A stretch of 64,000 nucleotides of DNA from Eulemur rufifrons (lineage: Eukaryota > Chordata > Mammalia > Primates > Lemuridae). Both the position numbers and the translations under genes were made by a program. The stretch lies in contig NC_090983.1 of assembly GCF_041146395.1 (NCBI RefSeq), positions 62,131,501 through 62,195,500 of the forward strand, in the 5' to 3' direction. The notes beneath the pieces were generated by a model. It had not been told where the DNA came from, did no database searches, and saw nothing but the letters and a program-made list of their open reading frames with translations. This document shows, one piece after another, positions 24,353 through 36,150 of this stretch. Position 1 is the stretch's first letter; the number at the start of each line of letters is the position of its first letter.

Positions 24353-24645
24353 ATATCCAGGACTCCTGTAGATACCCAAATCCATGAATGCTTAAGTCCC
24401 ATATACAACATACTGTGGTATTTGCCTATAACCTACACGCACCCTCCCATATACTTTAAATCATCTCTAGATTACTTATAATACTTAATACAATGTAAAT
24501 GTGAGGTAAATAGTTGTACTATATTTTTTATTTGTATTCCTTTTTATTGGTGTATTGTTATTTTTTATTGTTTTTTGAATACTTTTTCTCCATGGTTGGT
24601 TGAATCCACAGATGCAGAACCCGAGAATATGGAGAGCCAACTGTA
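24353..24645. mobile_element. MER2 (TcMar-Tigger non-autonomous DNA transposon)
   Basis: About 290 bp. 'gatacccaaatccatgaatg', 'cttaagtcccatatac', 'tttgcctataacctacac', 'ctagattacttataatact' and 'ggttggttgaatccacag' are followed by 'gagagccaactgta'. The interior is almost collinear with the MER2 consensus as I know it. The left inverted terminus is lost and the right one ('ccaactgta') survives. Confidence 0.9.
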
Positions 24646-24676
24646 TAGTCTCTTGATTTTAAAATAAATCTCTATT

Positions 24677-24694
24677 TCTGTCTATCTATCTATC
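24677..24694. repeat. (TCTA)n microsatellite, short
   Basis: About four TCTA/CTAT units ('gtctatctatctatcatt'). Confidence 0.8.
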
Positions 24695-25119
24695 ATTATA
24701 TGTATTTCTTAACAATTCCCACTGACAGGACCCAGAATTCCAGTAGCTATAAAGTGCTCATATCTTTTATGTTTTTTAATATTAAACCTCACTAAAAATA
24801 ACTGGGCTTCCCAGAGAAATGACTAGAGGGGGAATAGGGAAAGTACAAGTTAGGAACATGCCAGACAGAAGGTAAAATAGTACTCCAAAACAGACGAAGA
24901 TATCAAAAGACCCAGGAGCCAGCTTAAAAGGGTGGTCACTGGCCAAATTTGGCACAATTTGAGTATCAAAATGAACAATAACATGTATGAGTTTATAACC
25001 TATTAAATAAAAAAGAATCTATTTTATATAGATACATTTTTAAAAGTTGAGGTAGAAAAGAGAAAGTTTTTTTTTTTAGAATATCAATCTATAAATATAT
25101 AATAGGACTGATAGAATTA

Positions 25120-25700
25120 CAACATCATCCTCATAGTAATAATAATTGATTCAAGCAATAACCACCAATGGATGGTGAAGCTATTGCATGAAATATTGTT
25201 GTGGAATAAGATTTCACACAGTCTCAAACTGTTGCTCCACAGATTACTTATGAATTTCAAAGAGGAAAACATACTTTAAGAATGATGAAATCTGGCAGAT
25301 GCCACATTGATCAAGGAATACAGTTTGGCATCGCCAAAAGTTGGACACACTGACTTCTGAGCCTCCCAATGTGATATACTAAAGAGGAAGCAATATCACT
25401 TGTCCAGTTTTGCTGCCAAAAATCAGAATCTAATCTGAATCTAATCAGAAGAAAGTAATCAGACAATTAAAATCGAAACACATTTTGCAAAACAATTAAT
25501 TGCCACAGGATGTTAACAATGCCAATTTTATGAAAGATTACAAAAATGGGTGGATAAATGGTCTAGATTATACACAACCACAAAGCTATAACAACTAAAT
25601 GCCATTTGTGATCCTTAATTGGATCACAGATTCAAAAAAAGGTATTATTAGAAAAATGGGGATAATTTTAATATGGAGTTCTTTTCAACTTCAGCCAAAT
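25120..25700 (+). mobile_element. L1M-type 3' UTR fragment
   Basis: 'gtctcaaactgttgctccac', 'atctggcagatgccacatt', 'agtttggcatcgccaaaag', 'aatcagaatctaatctgaat', 'acaactaaatgccatttgt' and 'gatccttaattggatcaca' follow the order of a common mammalian L1M 3' UTR type. Divergence is high and no coding is expected. The subfamily was not resolved. Confidence 0.55.
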
Positions 25701-28700
25701 GAAATTTCTATAATTTGAAATTAATTTAAATGAACTATCTAAGAACTTAAATAACTCAGGAAAAGGGGTTTACTTTGGCATTACTGACAGAGCACATTTT
25801 ATGTGAAATGCATGAAAATATAATTAGTGATTTTGCTGAAATGAAAATATAAAATAGAATGTATATATGATAATTTATAATGATAATAAAACACCCACTT
25901 TGGAAAGCACAAAGAATACAGAGAATAAAATGAAAACTACCATAAATCTCTTTCTCATGAAAACTATTCTTAATATTATTTCAGTGTATATTGTTTCAAT
26001 CTTTTTACCATGTTTATTTCCTTAACACAATGCCATTTCACAATATCCTTGAATATTGTGCTATAAACTTGCTTTTGCAGGTTCAGTAGTGTCCTATGAT
26101 ATGGATCTAAATCTGTATGGTTTTAATTATACAGATTATATAGATTGTTTGACAGCAATGTTCTAAGCTTAAATTCACTTTTGCAGGAGATACAATGTTT
26201 TTTCCAGGTTTTGGTGCATGTGTTTATAAATGAAAGGGAGCTGTAGTTAGAGAAAATAACTTAAAAGCTAAGAAATGTCTATTTATGAAATAAATCCAAT
26301 AGCCATATCACACTAACAATTTTGCATTTGACTTGCTTGGTTTTCTGTGTGAAATATTAAGAAGCTGGTGCTCATTAGCTAAAGATATCCAGCATCAAAT
26401 GGAAATGCTGCTTGAAATGATAATGTCCATGCTGGGCTTTGCTTCTGTCTGTGCTTCTTATATTAAAAGAAATGGAGAAAGTTCTTAATCTAGATGGTTG
26501 AAGACAGCTTAGAGACTGCACAAGAACAGGGTTAACTGGCAAAGACAAGGTCTCAGGCTCAGGTTTGGGCTGGACTCCTGCACAAAAGATCCCCCCTCAC
26601 CCCTGAGCTGGCTCCGACAGGTCCCTCTCTCATCTCTTGTATCTTTCCACTACAGCATGTTTACTAGCTTCTGAAAGGAGGTTCTATCTCTTATACCTCA
26701 TTTACAGAGTGCTCATGCACTCCCCACTCCTCATGCTGAACTGCTTCATACTGTAGAGGATTTTTTTTATTTCCCCAGAGACTAGATAAGCAGCATTTCT
26801 TTGATATCATGTATGCAAACTTATGCACTAATCAATCCCACTCCAGATCTATAATTCCTCCTAAAAAGACTAGAAAACAACCTCTTCAAAATACTCAATA
26901 GGTACTTTAAAGTAAGAGTTTACCTCCAATATACACTCAACACATTTACTTTAAAAATATTTTGACATTAAACCCATCTCTTTCTGTATATGTGTGTAAA
27001 CAACATACTCTTCTAGCATTTTATAGGAAACTCAAAGCAAGGATCTATTTGTGTTCAAGAAGCCTGAGCAAGGCAGAATTCAAGCATTAATGTAGGTATA
27101 TATTTTTAAATTTTAATTTAATTAACTGTGAGAGAAGCATAAAGTAACTCTATTGTCCCTGTATTTTCCTCAGGCATATGCCCCATGCCCGTCTAGCATA
27201 AGGAAAATCAGTTCTGTCCAATAAAGTTGGCTGCGTTAATTATTACTGCATCACCTTTGGCTGCTACAAGAGGTCCACTGCAGTGATGGCGGGCTGTCTG
27301 CCAAAGGGCAGTCTCTCCTTTTCCTTAGCCTTTCTCATTCCCTCATTACCTGCTTGTGAAATTGTCACATATATTTTTATAAGAAGACTTTCTTCATGAG
27401 AACCTAATTCATTCAATATTATATCTAGCCTGAAATTCTGCACATCACATGCTTCTGTGTATTTCAAGAAACTTTATTTTTAGCTTGTCCTTTTTTGTAT
27501 CCTGTCAGCATTTATGGTTTTTCCTTCCTCTGTAGCAAGGAGGTTAGAAAAGGCTAATGGATAAAAAGAAAGAGCCGTTTAGACAGAAGAGTCTCATGAA
27601 TTTGGGGGATGACTGTTTCTCCTGCTATGGCAAATATTTATATAGCAGCCTGTAAACAAGCATGGTTCAGTTGGTGTTATTTCCATTGGCACCAAAGGTC
27701 AACACTTCCTTTAATAGATTCTGTTTAAATATATGTCTATGCTCATGATGCTCTGACGCTAATTGCTGTCTCTTCATGATCCAAATGATCCAACAACAAA
27801 GTAGTTTTGATAATCTGAAAAATGTCCTGCCAGACTCTAATCATAATTCAGTCCATGAAATTGGCAGACTGTCCTGATTTTTGACTCTCCAATTTTTGTT
27901 TTTGTCTACCACTCTTACTCCTTGAAAACAGTTTGTCAAATTGATCTACATACCCCAGGAATATGAATTACTTCTAAAACTTTTTAGAGTGGGATGATGA
28001 AAAATAGCATTGTCACTACTTTTTGAAATTGATTTGATTTGAGCCTATTTTTTAAGTTTAAGAAGAAGCCAATTCCTCACATTCCATTTTTTTTTTTTTT
28101 CTCATTTCTTCCTTAGTGTAAAGGACAAACCCTGAAGTCACAGATTACTAACTTTGGGATGAGAATATTTGAGATATTCACTATCACTGCTGTTTGGTGA
28201 AAAATAGTTAAGAGGAAATGGGCAGCTATGCTCATTGGTTTCACAACTCCAGCCAACCACAAATCATAGCAAGAAACCAAATGTTGAAGTCTAAAAATAA
28301 TTTTCTTCTCAAAACCTGAATTATTACATCAAGAAAATCAAAAGTAGCGAAACACCCTCTACCTTTGTTGTCTACAACTATACTATACATGTAGTAGAAT
28401 TTTCCACCAAAATAAATGCTGTGGAATTCTGAGAACCAGTGAGTTCCAAGCATGTAATAATCTTTACTCTTTAGTAGTTGTTGAAATGGCCAATAGGGAA
28501 TGCTCTGGAGCTATAGCCAATGAAAACTGAAGCGGATTATTTCCTTCAGCACACAGGGCAGAGTCAAAATGCTGATCTCACCAAGCCAACATAAAAGCTA
28601 TCAATAAGGAGACAGTGAATCTCCTATTGTGGGTGAGCTTCTTTCTCTTATGCTCCCTCTTTCCAGTCATCTCTGATAAAATTATGTATTTTTTCCATTA

Positions 28701-29364
28701 TTTTGGTGTTTACCCTTAGTATTTTAAGAAGTACATTGAATTAAGTTTAAAGTTAATTATTATTTCTACCCTACTCATGCAACAACACAAGAAACATAGA
28801 ATTATTTTATCTGAACATTCTGTTCTGTCTTAATATAGTACTTTTTTTCTGGTATTTAAGTTTATTTTTTTCCTCCATCTATTTTTAACACCACAAATAA
28901 ATCCTTATTATTTTTGTAGAGTCAATTACTATAGATTTACCCATATTTACCAATATTTTTATGCACTCTTCTGTCTTACATCTCAAACTTCCCTTCTCAA
29001 TGTATTTCTCAATATATATTTTCTTTTTCTTAAAGTATGTCTTTTACACATTTTCTTTAGCATGGTTCCATTGAAAATAAACTCTCTTAATTTTATCTAA
29101 TGATGTCTTTATTTTATTCTCCTCTTAAATTTAAGTTCAGGTAGGTTCACAGTGCTAAGTTACAGTTATTTTCTTTTAGAAAATCGAAGAGGTTGTTCCA
29201 CTGTGGTGTGGCTTCTATTATTGTTGTTGAGAATTTGTCTTTTAAGTCTAAAGGCTGATTGTTTGCAGGCAATTTGTCTCTTTTCTCTTTGATAACTTTT
29301 AAAATATTCTCATTGTCTTTGGAGTGATAAAATTTCACCACAAATTGTCCAGTATATTTTTTTC
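25701..29364. other. long stretch without recognised repeats
   Basis: About 3.7 kb in which I recognise no transposon apart from simple T runs (for example 28087-28101). 26500-26760 is GC-richer. 27160-27480 and 27600-27800 have complex composition and could hold conserved non-coding sequence. No exon with supportable splice sites was found. The 67-codon minus frame at 27467-27264 has no recognisable domain. Confidence 0.5.
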
Positions 29365-30265
29365 CTGTTTAAATTTTATTGGGTTAACATTTTTTTATTT
29401 GTACAAATTTATGGGATACATGTACAATTTTGTTACATATGTAGATTGCATAGTGGTCAATTCAGGACTTTTAGGGTGTCTATCATGGAAATGAGATATA
29501 TTGGACCCATTGCCTAATTTCTTATCATCCACCATCTCCTACCACCTCACCTTTATAAGTCTCTGCTGTCTATCAGTCCAATCTTTACAAATATGTGTAC
29601 ACATTTTTTGGCATCTACTTATGAGTGAGAACATGTGATACTTAACTTTCTGTGCTTGGTTTGTTTCATTTAGGATAATGACCTCCAATTCCATCTATGT
29701 TGCTGGAAAAAACATGTTTCTTCTTTTCTGTGGCTCAGTAGTGCTCTGCTGTGTATATTTACCATATTTTCTTTATCTCTTCATCTGTTGGATTATCTGT
29801 TACTTGTGTAATATATTCTGAATAATTCTGAATATTAGTCCCCTATTAAATGAGCTTGTTGATGGACATTTAGGTTGATTCCATAGCTTTACTATTGTAA
29901 ATAGTGCTGTGATAAATAGGTATCTTTTTGATATATTAGTTCCTTTTCCTTTAGGTAGATATCCACTAATGGGATTGCTAGATTATATAGTAGTTCTATT
30001 TTTAGTTTTTTGAGAAATCTCCATACTGTTTTCCATAGAGGCTTTACAAATTTACATTGCCAATGACAGTGTGTAGGTCTACATGCTCACCAATATCTGT
30101 TATTTTTTGTCATTTTAGTAATTGCCATTCTGACTGGGGTAAAAAGATATCTCATTGTGGTTTAAATTTGTATTTCTCTGATTAGTGATGCTGAGTATTT
30201 TTTCATATACCTGTTGGCAATTCGTATGTCTTTGTTTTGAAACTATCTATTCATGTCCTTTGCCC
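29365..30265 (-). mobile_element. L1 LINE, 3' part
   Basis: Antisense primate/older L1 (L1PB or L1MA age). It starts 'attttattgggttaac', then 'tgggatacatgtacaattt', 'ttatgagtgagaacatgtg', 'gataatgacctccaattcc', 'ggattgctagattatatag' and 'ctgactggggtaaaaagat'. It continues past the inserted Alu to 32115. Confidence 0.88.
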
Positions 30266-30270
30266 ATTTT

Positions 30271-30580
30271 TTTTATTTATTGGAACAATGTCTCACTCTA
30301 TGACCTAGGCTGGTGTGCAATGGTGCGATCATAGCACATTGTAATCTTGAACTCCTGGGCTCAAGCAATCCTCCCACCTGAGCCTTCTAAGTAGCTGGGA
30401 CTACAGGTGCACACCATCATGGATGGCTAATTTTTTTTTTTTTTTTTTTTTTGGTAGAGACAGGGTTGCTATGTTACCCATGCTGGTCTTTAACTCTCTG
30501 CCTCAAACAATCCTACCCCTGCCTTGGCCTTCCAAAGTGCTGGAGTTAAAGGTGTGAGCCACCCACTCAGATGGTTGTCC
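30271..30580 (-). mobile_element. AluJ-type SINE
   Basis: Antisense dimeric Alu. The right arm begins after the T tract ('gtctcactctatgacctag'), the middle linker shows a 23-base T run (30430-30452), and the left arm ends 'aaaggtgtgagccaccc'. It sits inside the L1, and the L1 sequence resumes directly after it, so it is younger than that L1. The mutation load fits the oldest Alu class (J). Confidence 0.9.
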
Positions 30581-30589
30581 CCCCTTTTT

Positions 30590-32115
30590 TTAAATGAAAT
30601 TAATAATATATAGGTGTTTTTCTGGTTGTTGTTGAGTTACTTGTATATTCTAGATATTAGTCCCCTGTTGGATGAATAGTTTGCAAATACTTTCTCTGAT
30701 TCTATAGGTTGTCTGTCCATTATGTTATTTCTTTTGCTGTGCAGAACATTTTTAGCTTAATTAAGTTCCATTTGTCTATTTTTGTTTTTGTTGGCTGTCA
30801 TTTTGAGGGCTTAGTCATATATCCTTTGCCCAAACAAATGTCCAGAAGAGTTTTCCTTAGGTTTTTTCCTGGTATTTTTGGGTCTTATGTTTAAGTCTTT
30901 AATCCTTCTGGAGTTCATTTTTGTATGTGATGAGAGATAGGGGTCCAGTTTCATTCTGCATATGACCATCCAATTTTCCCAATACCATTTATTGAAGAGG
31001 GTGTCCTTTCCCCAATGTATGTTATTATTGGCTTTGTCAAAGATCAGTTGGCTGTAAATATGTGGCTTTATAGCTGAGTTCTATATTCTGTTCCATAGAT
31101 CTATGTGTCTATTTCTATACCAGTACCATGCTATTTGGTTACTATTACTTTGCAATATTATTGGAAGTCAGGTAATGTGATTCCTCCAGCTTTGTTCTTT
31201 TTGCACAGGGTTGCTTTGGCTATTTAGGCTTTTTTGGTTCCCTATTAATCTTAGGATTGGTTTTTAAAATTCTGTGAAAAATTACATTGATATTTTGATA
31301 GGAATTGCATTGGATCTGTAGATTGCTTTGGGCTCTATGGTCATTTTAACAATATTGATTCTTCCAACCTATGAGCATGAGATGTTTTTCTATTTGTTTG
31401 TTTCATCTGCAATTTCTTTCACAGTGTTTTGTAGTTTTCCTTGTAGAGATATTTCACCTCCTTAGTTAAATGTATTGCTAGGGTTTATTCATAGTTAGCT
31501 ATTATAAATGAGATTTTCTTATTGATTTGGTTCTCAGCTAGATTGTTACTGGTATATAAAAATGCTACTGATTTTGTGGATTGGTTTTGTGTCATGTAAC
31601 TATACTGAATTCATTTATCAAATCTAAGAGTTTTTTAGTGGAATCTACATTTTTCTAGATATAAGATAAAATCATCAGCAAACATGGATAATTTGACTTT
31701 CTCTTTTCTAATTTAGGTGCCTTTTATATTTTTCTCTTGTCCGATTGCTTTGGCTAGGACTTCCAGTACCATGTTGTATAGGAATAGTGAAAGTAAGCAT
31801 CCTTGTCTTATGCCAGTTCTTGGAGGAAAAACTCAATTTTTCCTCAGTGAGTATAATACAGATGTGGGTTTATCATGTACAGCTTTTATTATTTTGAGAT
31901 ATGTTCCTTTTACGCCTAGTTTGTTTAGGGTTTTATCTTAAAAGGATGATGAATTTTATCAAATGTATTTTTTGCATCTACTGAAATTGTCATACAGTTT
32001 TTGTCCTTCATTCTGTTTATGTGATGTATTACATTTATTGATTTGCATATGTTGAACCATCCTTGTATCCCTGGTATAAAGCCCATTTGATCATGGTATA
32101 TTATCTTTTTGACAT
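30590..32115 (-). mobile_element. L1 LINE, ORF2 part (5'-truncated)
   Basis: Continuation of the same antisense L1. 'tagatattagtcccctgtt', 'ttctggagttcatttttgt', 'caataccatttattgaaga', 'ttccatagatctatgtgtc', 'gtagattgctttgggctct', 'ttccagtaccatgttgtat' and 'catccttgtatccctggta' mark ORF2 read backwards. It breaks off at about 32115 inside the RT region. Plus-strand open frames here are shadows of the decayed ORF2. Confidence 0.88.
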
Positions 32116-32570
32116 AAAATATTCTATTCTTTTTCTTGTTTAATATTATTAAAACATTGTATGGTAGTAGAATTATTTGATTTTGCTACCCTTGTCATGT
32201 TACTCTCTATATATTGACTAAAGACCAACATTCATAAATTCTGAATAAGACAGAGGTCTCTGCTAAAATTTCTTTGCAAAATTTGAGCCATGCAGAATAT
32301 TTCTAGTCCTTATCATCATTTAAATAAAAGATCTACTCAAAATAGTTTTCAAAATGATTGGAAGAGTGGAACGAATATAACTTGTCATTAATAAGAGTAG
32401 GCAATCTCCATGGTGATGATATCTATAAAAACTTTAATATGTTGACAAAGATATAAGAATATAAATCATATGAAACCTATAGTTGTTTAAGGAAATCTAC
32501 CTAAAACCATCCTCTGGTGTTTTCCAAAGGCAAGTTGTCTCACATTTCCCTGTTATTAGTGGCTCATTAT

Positions 32571-32718
32571 GGTTGTGCCACCTACAACTAAGTTATTCTA
32601 TCTGGGCCTCAGTTTTAATATCTATAAAATAAATAAAATGAAGATAATATTTATATGTTGTTATAAATATTGGATATCATAATGGATGTAAAGTTCTTAG
32701 TACTGATTCATAGTGAGA
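32571..32718 (+). mobile_element. MIR SINE fragment
   Basis: Sense MIR: 'caactaagttattctatct', 'gggcctcagttttaatatc', 'tataaaataaataaaatga', then a decayed 'gatgtaaagttcttagtac'. Confidence 0.72.
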
Positions 32719-34234
32719 AATATCTCACTTTTGGAAAGCGATTTTACGCTGCAAACAAACCTAAGCTTTGATATAAAATTATTTTAGCACTAGTGAAAAC
32801 ACATTATTTCATCATGCTCAGAAATGGTATTTTAAATTTCAAAACTATAAGAAAAGGAAGTTGTTTTTTCTTGTTTGGAAATGTCAAAATTCTTACCATT
32901 ACTAAGATTCTTATATCTTATTTGGTTTATTTTAAGCAGTGATTTGAGGATAAGTTAGTAAAACATAGCCAAATTTTTACCATGCTAATATTTTGAGATA
33001 ACATTGTAAGATCTTTAAAATTCCCTTGTAAGGTATTACATGAGCTTAGTTTATGTTGACTGCTCCATACTACTATTATTTAAAATTGGTTATTTTACAT
33101 TAAGAGCATCATAGATAAAAGGAACAGTCCCTACAAATATAAATTAAGAAACATGTGATAAATTTGAAATGAAAATATGTTGAGATGGCATTGAAAAGAG
33201 GTGAGATGACTAGTGAATAAAATAATACATATCATCTGGTGACAGGGGATATCATAAAAGTACACGTGGCAATTCATGCTTGTTTCAGATTCGTCAAATG
33301 TCATGAATTCATCTTAAAAAGTTAAAATACTTATCAACACTTATAAATTGCTTTTAGATTATGCAAACATTAATCTTCTTATATATCATTTGCTTTAAAC
33401 TTCTTTTCAAGATACCATTAAGTGTTCCTGAGATATTTTTAAAGACTTCATTGAAAATTTCCAAGAATTGGTTCTTTTAAACCAATTAGAAGAAAACACA
33501 TGCACACACCATCACCCCCATCACCACCACCACCAACAAAAGCAACAAATTTGAATATTATCCTTTGCTAATGTCAGGAATTTGTTTGGGGACCCTGTAG
33601 TTATCCTATTGCAAAGACCCTAAACTGTGAGAAAAAGGTTTTTTATTACTAATTCTTATGCTATTTCTGGTCTTCAGTTACTTCCAAGTACTCTTGAACA
33701 AATATTGCTAAGGAGACAGAGCAACTAAAGCATATCCAATATTATTGGGTTGTATTTTCACACTGAAAGGGATGAGAATATTTGCACATAATAACAGGAA
33801 CAAAAAATTTTCCAGGGAATGCTGTTGGCAGTAGAGTCTGGGATTAAATATTCAACATATTGGAGGCAGCCCAGTCGGTGTATTTTGTCCTGTCTGCAGA
33901 AATAAAGTAGACGTGTACATAAGAACATAGGATCCATGAGCAGAAAATCAGAGTTTTCCTGCTTTATTAATGTGCAAGAGAATTGGATGGAAATTTTGAA
34001 TACATTGTCTTTGACAGCCATTAAGAAGTCATGTACAACATGAAGGAAGGAACAGCTTGCCAAGTCTATGTGGTTGGCCTAGACTTGAGATCAGGGAATT
34101 ACTATTCATTACGGCTTTGAAACCTATGAGATCTAGGGATGAAGAGGACCTGAAACAACATCAGTCTTACCATGGAATCCCAGAACCAGGGAAAATTAGT
34201 CCAAGATGCCATGGAGCACTCGCACTCTCTCATC

Positions 34235-34240
<6 letters not shown>

Positions 34241-34268
<28 letters not shown>

Positions 34269-34299
34269 AAAAATATATATATATATACACACACACACA
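34241..34299. repeat. composite (TG)n-(TA)n-(CA)n microsatellite
   Basis: (TG)11 at 34241-34262, an AT run at 34272-34286, then CA at 34287-34299. The TG and CA arms are complementary, so the array could fold into a hairpin with an AT loop. Confidence 0.92.
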
Positions 34300-35195
34300 T
34301 AATATGTTTTTAAAATACAGCTTAAACACAAAAAGTAGAAGGCTATTCAGAATCAAAATAATTTTAAAGGAGAATAGGATAGGGCAATTGCTCAGAAATT
34401 AGGTTGGTTGCCTATGAAAAGAAAATTGCAACTTTATTACTAGTGCTTTCTACATCTACTAAAAGAAGGAGAACACACCATTACATAATGTTTAATCTCA
34501 TGATTAGAAGCCTTGCACTTGACTTGATGCTTTCATCTAACTCATCTCTCAGAAGATAGAAAATGAAGACAGAAAGGATAAATTAAACATTTGAATTCCC
34601 ATCTACTCAAGTAGACCTCATGATGTCACAACCTATGCATATATTCCAGAGTTGCATGTACTTTCGGGACTCTTTTGATTATAAAATGCAGTATAATAGA
34701 GTCACCTCACCACAAATTAGTCATATGAACACTTCTGGAGATTTTTTTTTAAACCTTTTCCTTTATGAGAAGCAATGAAGACATAGATCTTACATAATTA
34801 TTAATAACATGAAAAGTTAACCTTACTACCATAGATTTCTTTGTTCCTTATTTGTTAATATGCATTTTGTTCTTGGGTGCTGCGGGGCAAATAAAAAAAA
34901 ACTGGTGATTATTTGTGGTGCAGTAAAACTATTAATAGAAGAGCAACAGAAACTAGAAATTTTTTGAAAAGGCTGAGTGCAACAATAACTGTATCTTTAA
35001 TGCCCTACCTGCAGCACAAACTCCGAAAATAAATCCCTTAGTAGTGTTCTCACACAATACTTTTCTCTATTTCTTTTTAATCAGATTAAGGAGGATCTAC
35101 TATCTTGCCTTCGTGTTTCAGATTTATTGGAAAAACAGAAAAAAAAAATATAAAAGAACAGCTTTTAGTTAAATTCTGCCAAATGTGAGTTGTTT

Positions 35196-35199
35196 CAAC
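35196..35199. repeat. 4-bp target duplication (CAAC), left of provirus
   Basis: CAAC directly abuts the left LTR and recurs exactly after the right LTR at 41956-41959. Four bases is the usual duplication length of class I (gammaretrovirus-like) integrases. Confidence 0.82.
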
Positions 35200-35632
35200 T
35201 GTCAAAAGGCAGAATTACTACAAATTTCGTTATAGATCTATTTGGCTTTTATTTAAAATTTACGAATCAGGGAAGCCTCCATTCTACAAAACAGATCGAG
35301 AGTTTCCACTGTGCAATAGCAGAACAGTGGGTTTTATAAGATGGGAGCAAGAAAACAGAAAAATAGAAAAAAAAAACCTGATTGGTTAACATCAGGTTAT
35401 GTCATTGCAAGGGTTGAAGCTGGGGAAATGTCCTTTTTATGCTGACTCAGGTAGATGAAAATCTGTTTTCAAGAAAAAGTGGTCCGTTTGGGGAGCTACT
35501 TTCTTTCCTAAAGTATTAATTTGATTATGTAGCCTTTAGCAAGAGTAATTCCATTTTGGTTTGGACTGGATTGTTGGGGCCTTATGCAGGAACTCAGTCA
35601 AAACAATGGCCTCCTATAATTTTTGTTTAACG
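35200..35632 (-). mobile_element. 3' LTR of the provirus
   Basis: 433 bp. Read in sense it runs from 35632 to 35200 and ends 'cttttgaca'. A polyadenylation signal (AATAAA) lies at 35253-35248, about 50 bases before the end. Shared landmarks with the other LTR are 'aatcagggaagcctccatt', 'cctgattggtta.catcagg', 'ctgttttcaagaaaaa' and 'tttatgctgactca'. The first sense base appears mutated (T to C). Confidence 0.85.
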
Positions 35633-35645
35633 ATTTCCCTCTTTT
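35633..35645 (-). other. polypurine tract of the provirus
   Basis: In sense this reads 'aaaagagggaaat' and abuts the 3' LTR. This is where plus-strand DNA synthesis is primed in retroviruses, and its position confirms the minus orientation. Confidence 0.8.
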
Positions 35646-35767
35646 GGTCAGACTTTCACCTAGGTGAGAAAGTGACCAAAACTTAGGACATTAGCACTAT
35701 TCTCAGTTACCATAATTTTGGGTTTCTGACCTCAACATGTTATTCATAGCTTATGGTGTCTTCATGA

Positions 35768-36150
35768 TCATGCATCTCTTTGAGTTTTTATTATTCCAGC
35801 TGAAGAGAGACCATTTGACAGTTGATGGATGTCTTCATGGAAACATTTAAAACTTTTGAGAAAAATGCAGCATACCAGGGAAACTACTACTATGATTATC
35901 AGTACGATACTACCAAGAATTTGAAGTATGCTCCTTAGTCAGGCTTTCCAGGAACCAAACCAATTGAAATTAAATAGATCAAAGAATAAACTAGATTAAG
36001 ACTCTACCTGTTTTAACCCAGTAGCTTGCTTGTTAATTTTTGTACTTGAATTTCTATAATACTTGAAATACATGCACTTTATTCATGTGCAGCATTGGCA
36101 CTGCTCAGACTCCTTCCTGTTCAGCTAGTAGGCAGCAATTCTATTATCCA
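35768..36150 (-). pseudogene. env transmembrane-subunit remnant
   Basis: On the minus strand, 36140-36082 encodes a cysteine cluster corresponding to the C-X6-CC region of class I Env TM subunits, broken by two in-frame stops. Further on, 35965-35768 encodes a Trp-containing juxtamembrane segment, a long run of Ile/Leu/Val forming a membrane-spanning helix, a Cys pair and a hydrophilic tail. One TGA sits before the helix, and the frame ends about 120 bases before the polypurine tract. Order and position match the 3' end of a gammaretrovirus-like env. Several stops make it inactive. The surface subunit was not identified. Confidence 0.72.

Larger units (their letters stand above)
32116..35195. 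other. unassigned DNA with one MIR and simple repeats
   Basis: AT-rich with a MIR at 32571, a CA/CAC-rich patch at 33505-33540 and a composite microsatellite at 34241. Minus frames at 33758-34063 show no recognised domain. Confidence 0.5.

Noticed and set aside
31717..31941. 74-codon plus-strand frame
   Set aside because: Shadow frame antisense to decayed L1 ORF2.
34057..34402. Overlapping frames on both strands with Cys-Val and Thr-His runs
   Set aside because: They are translations of the TG-TA-CA composite microsatellite.
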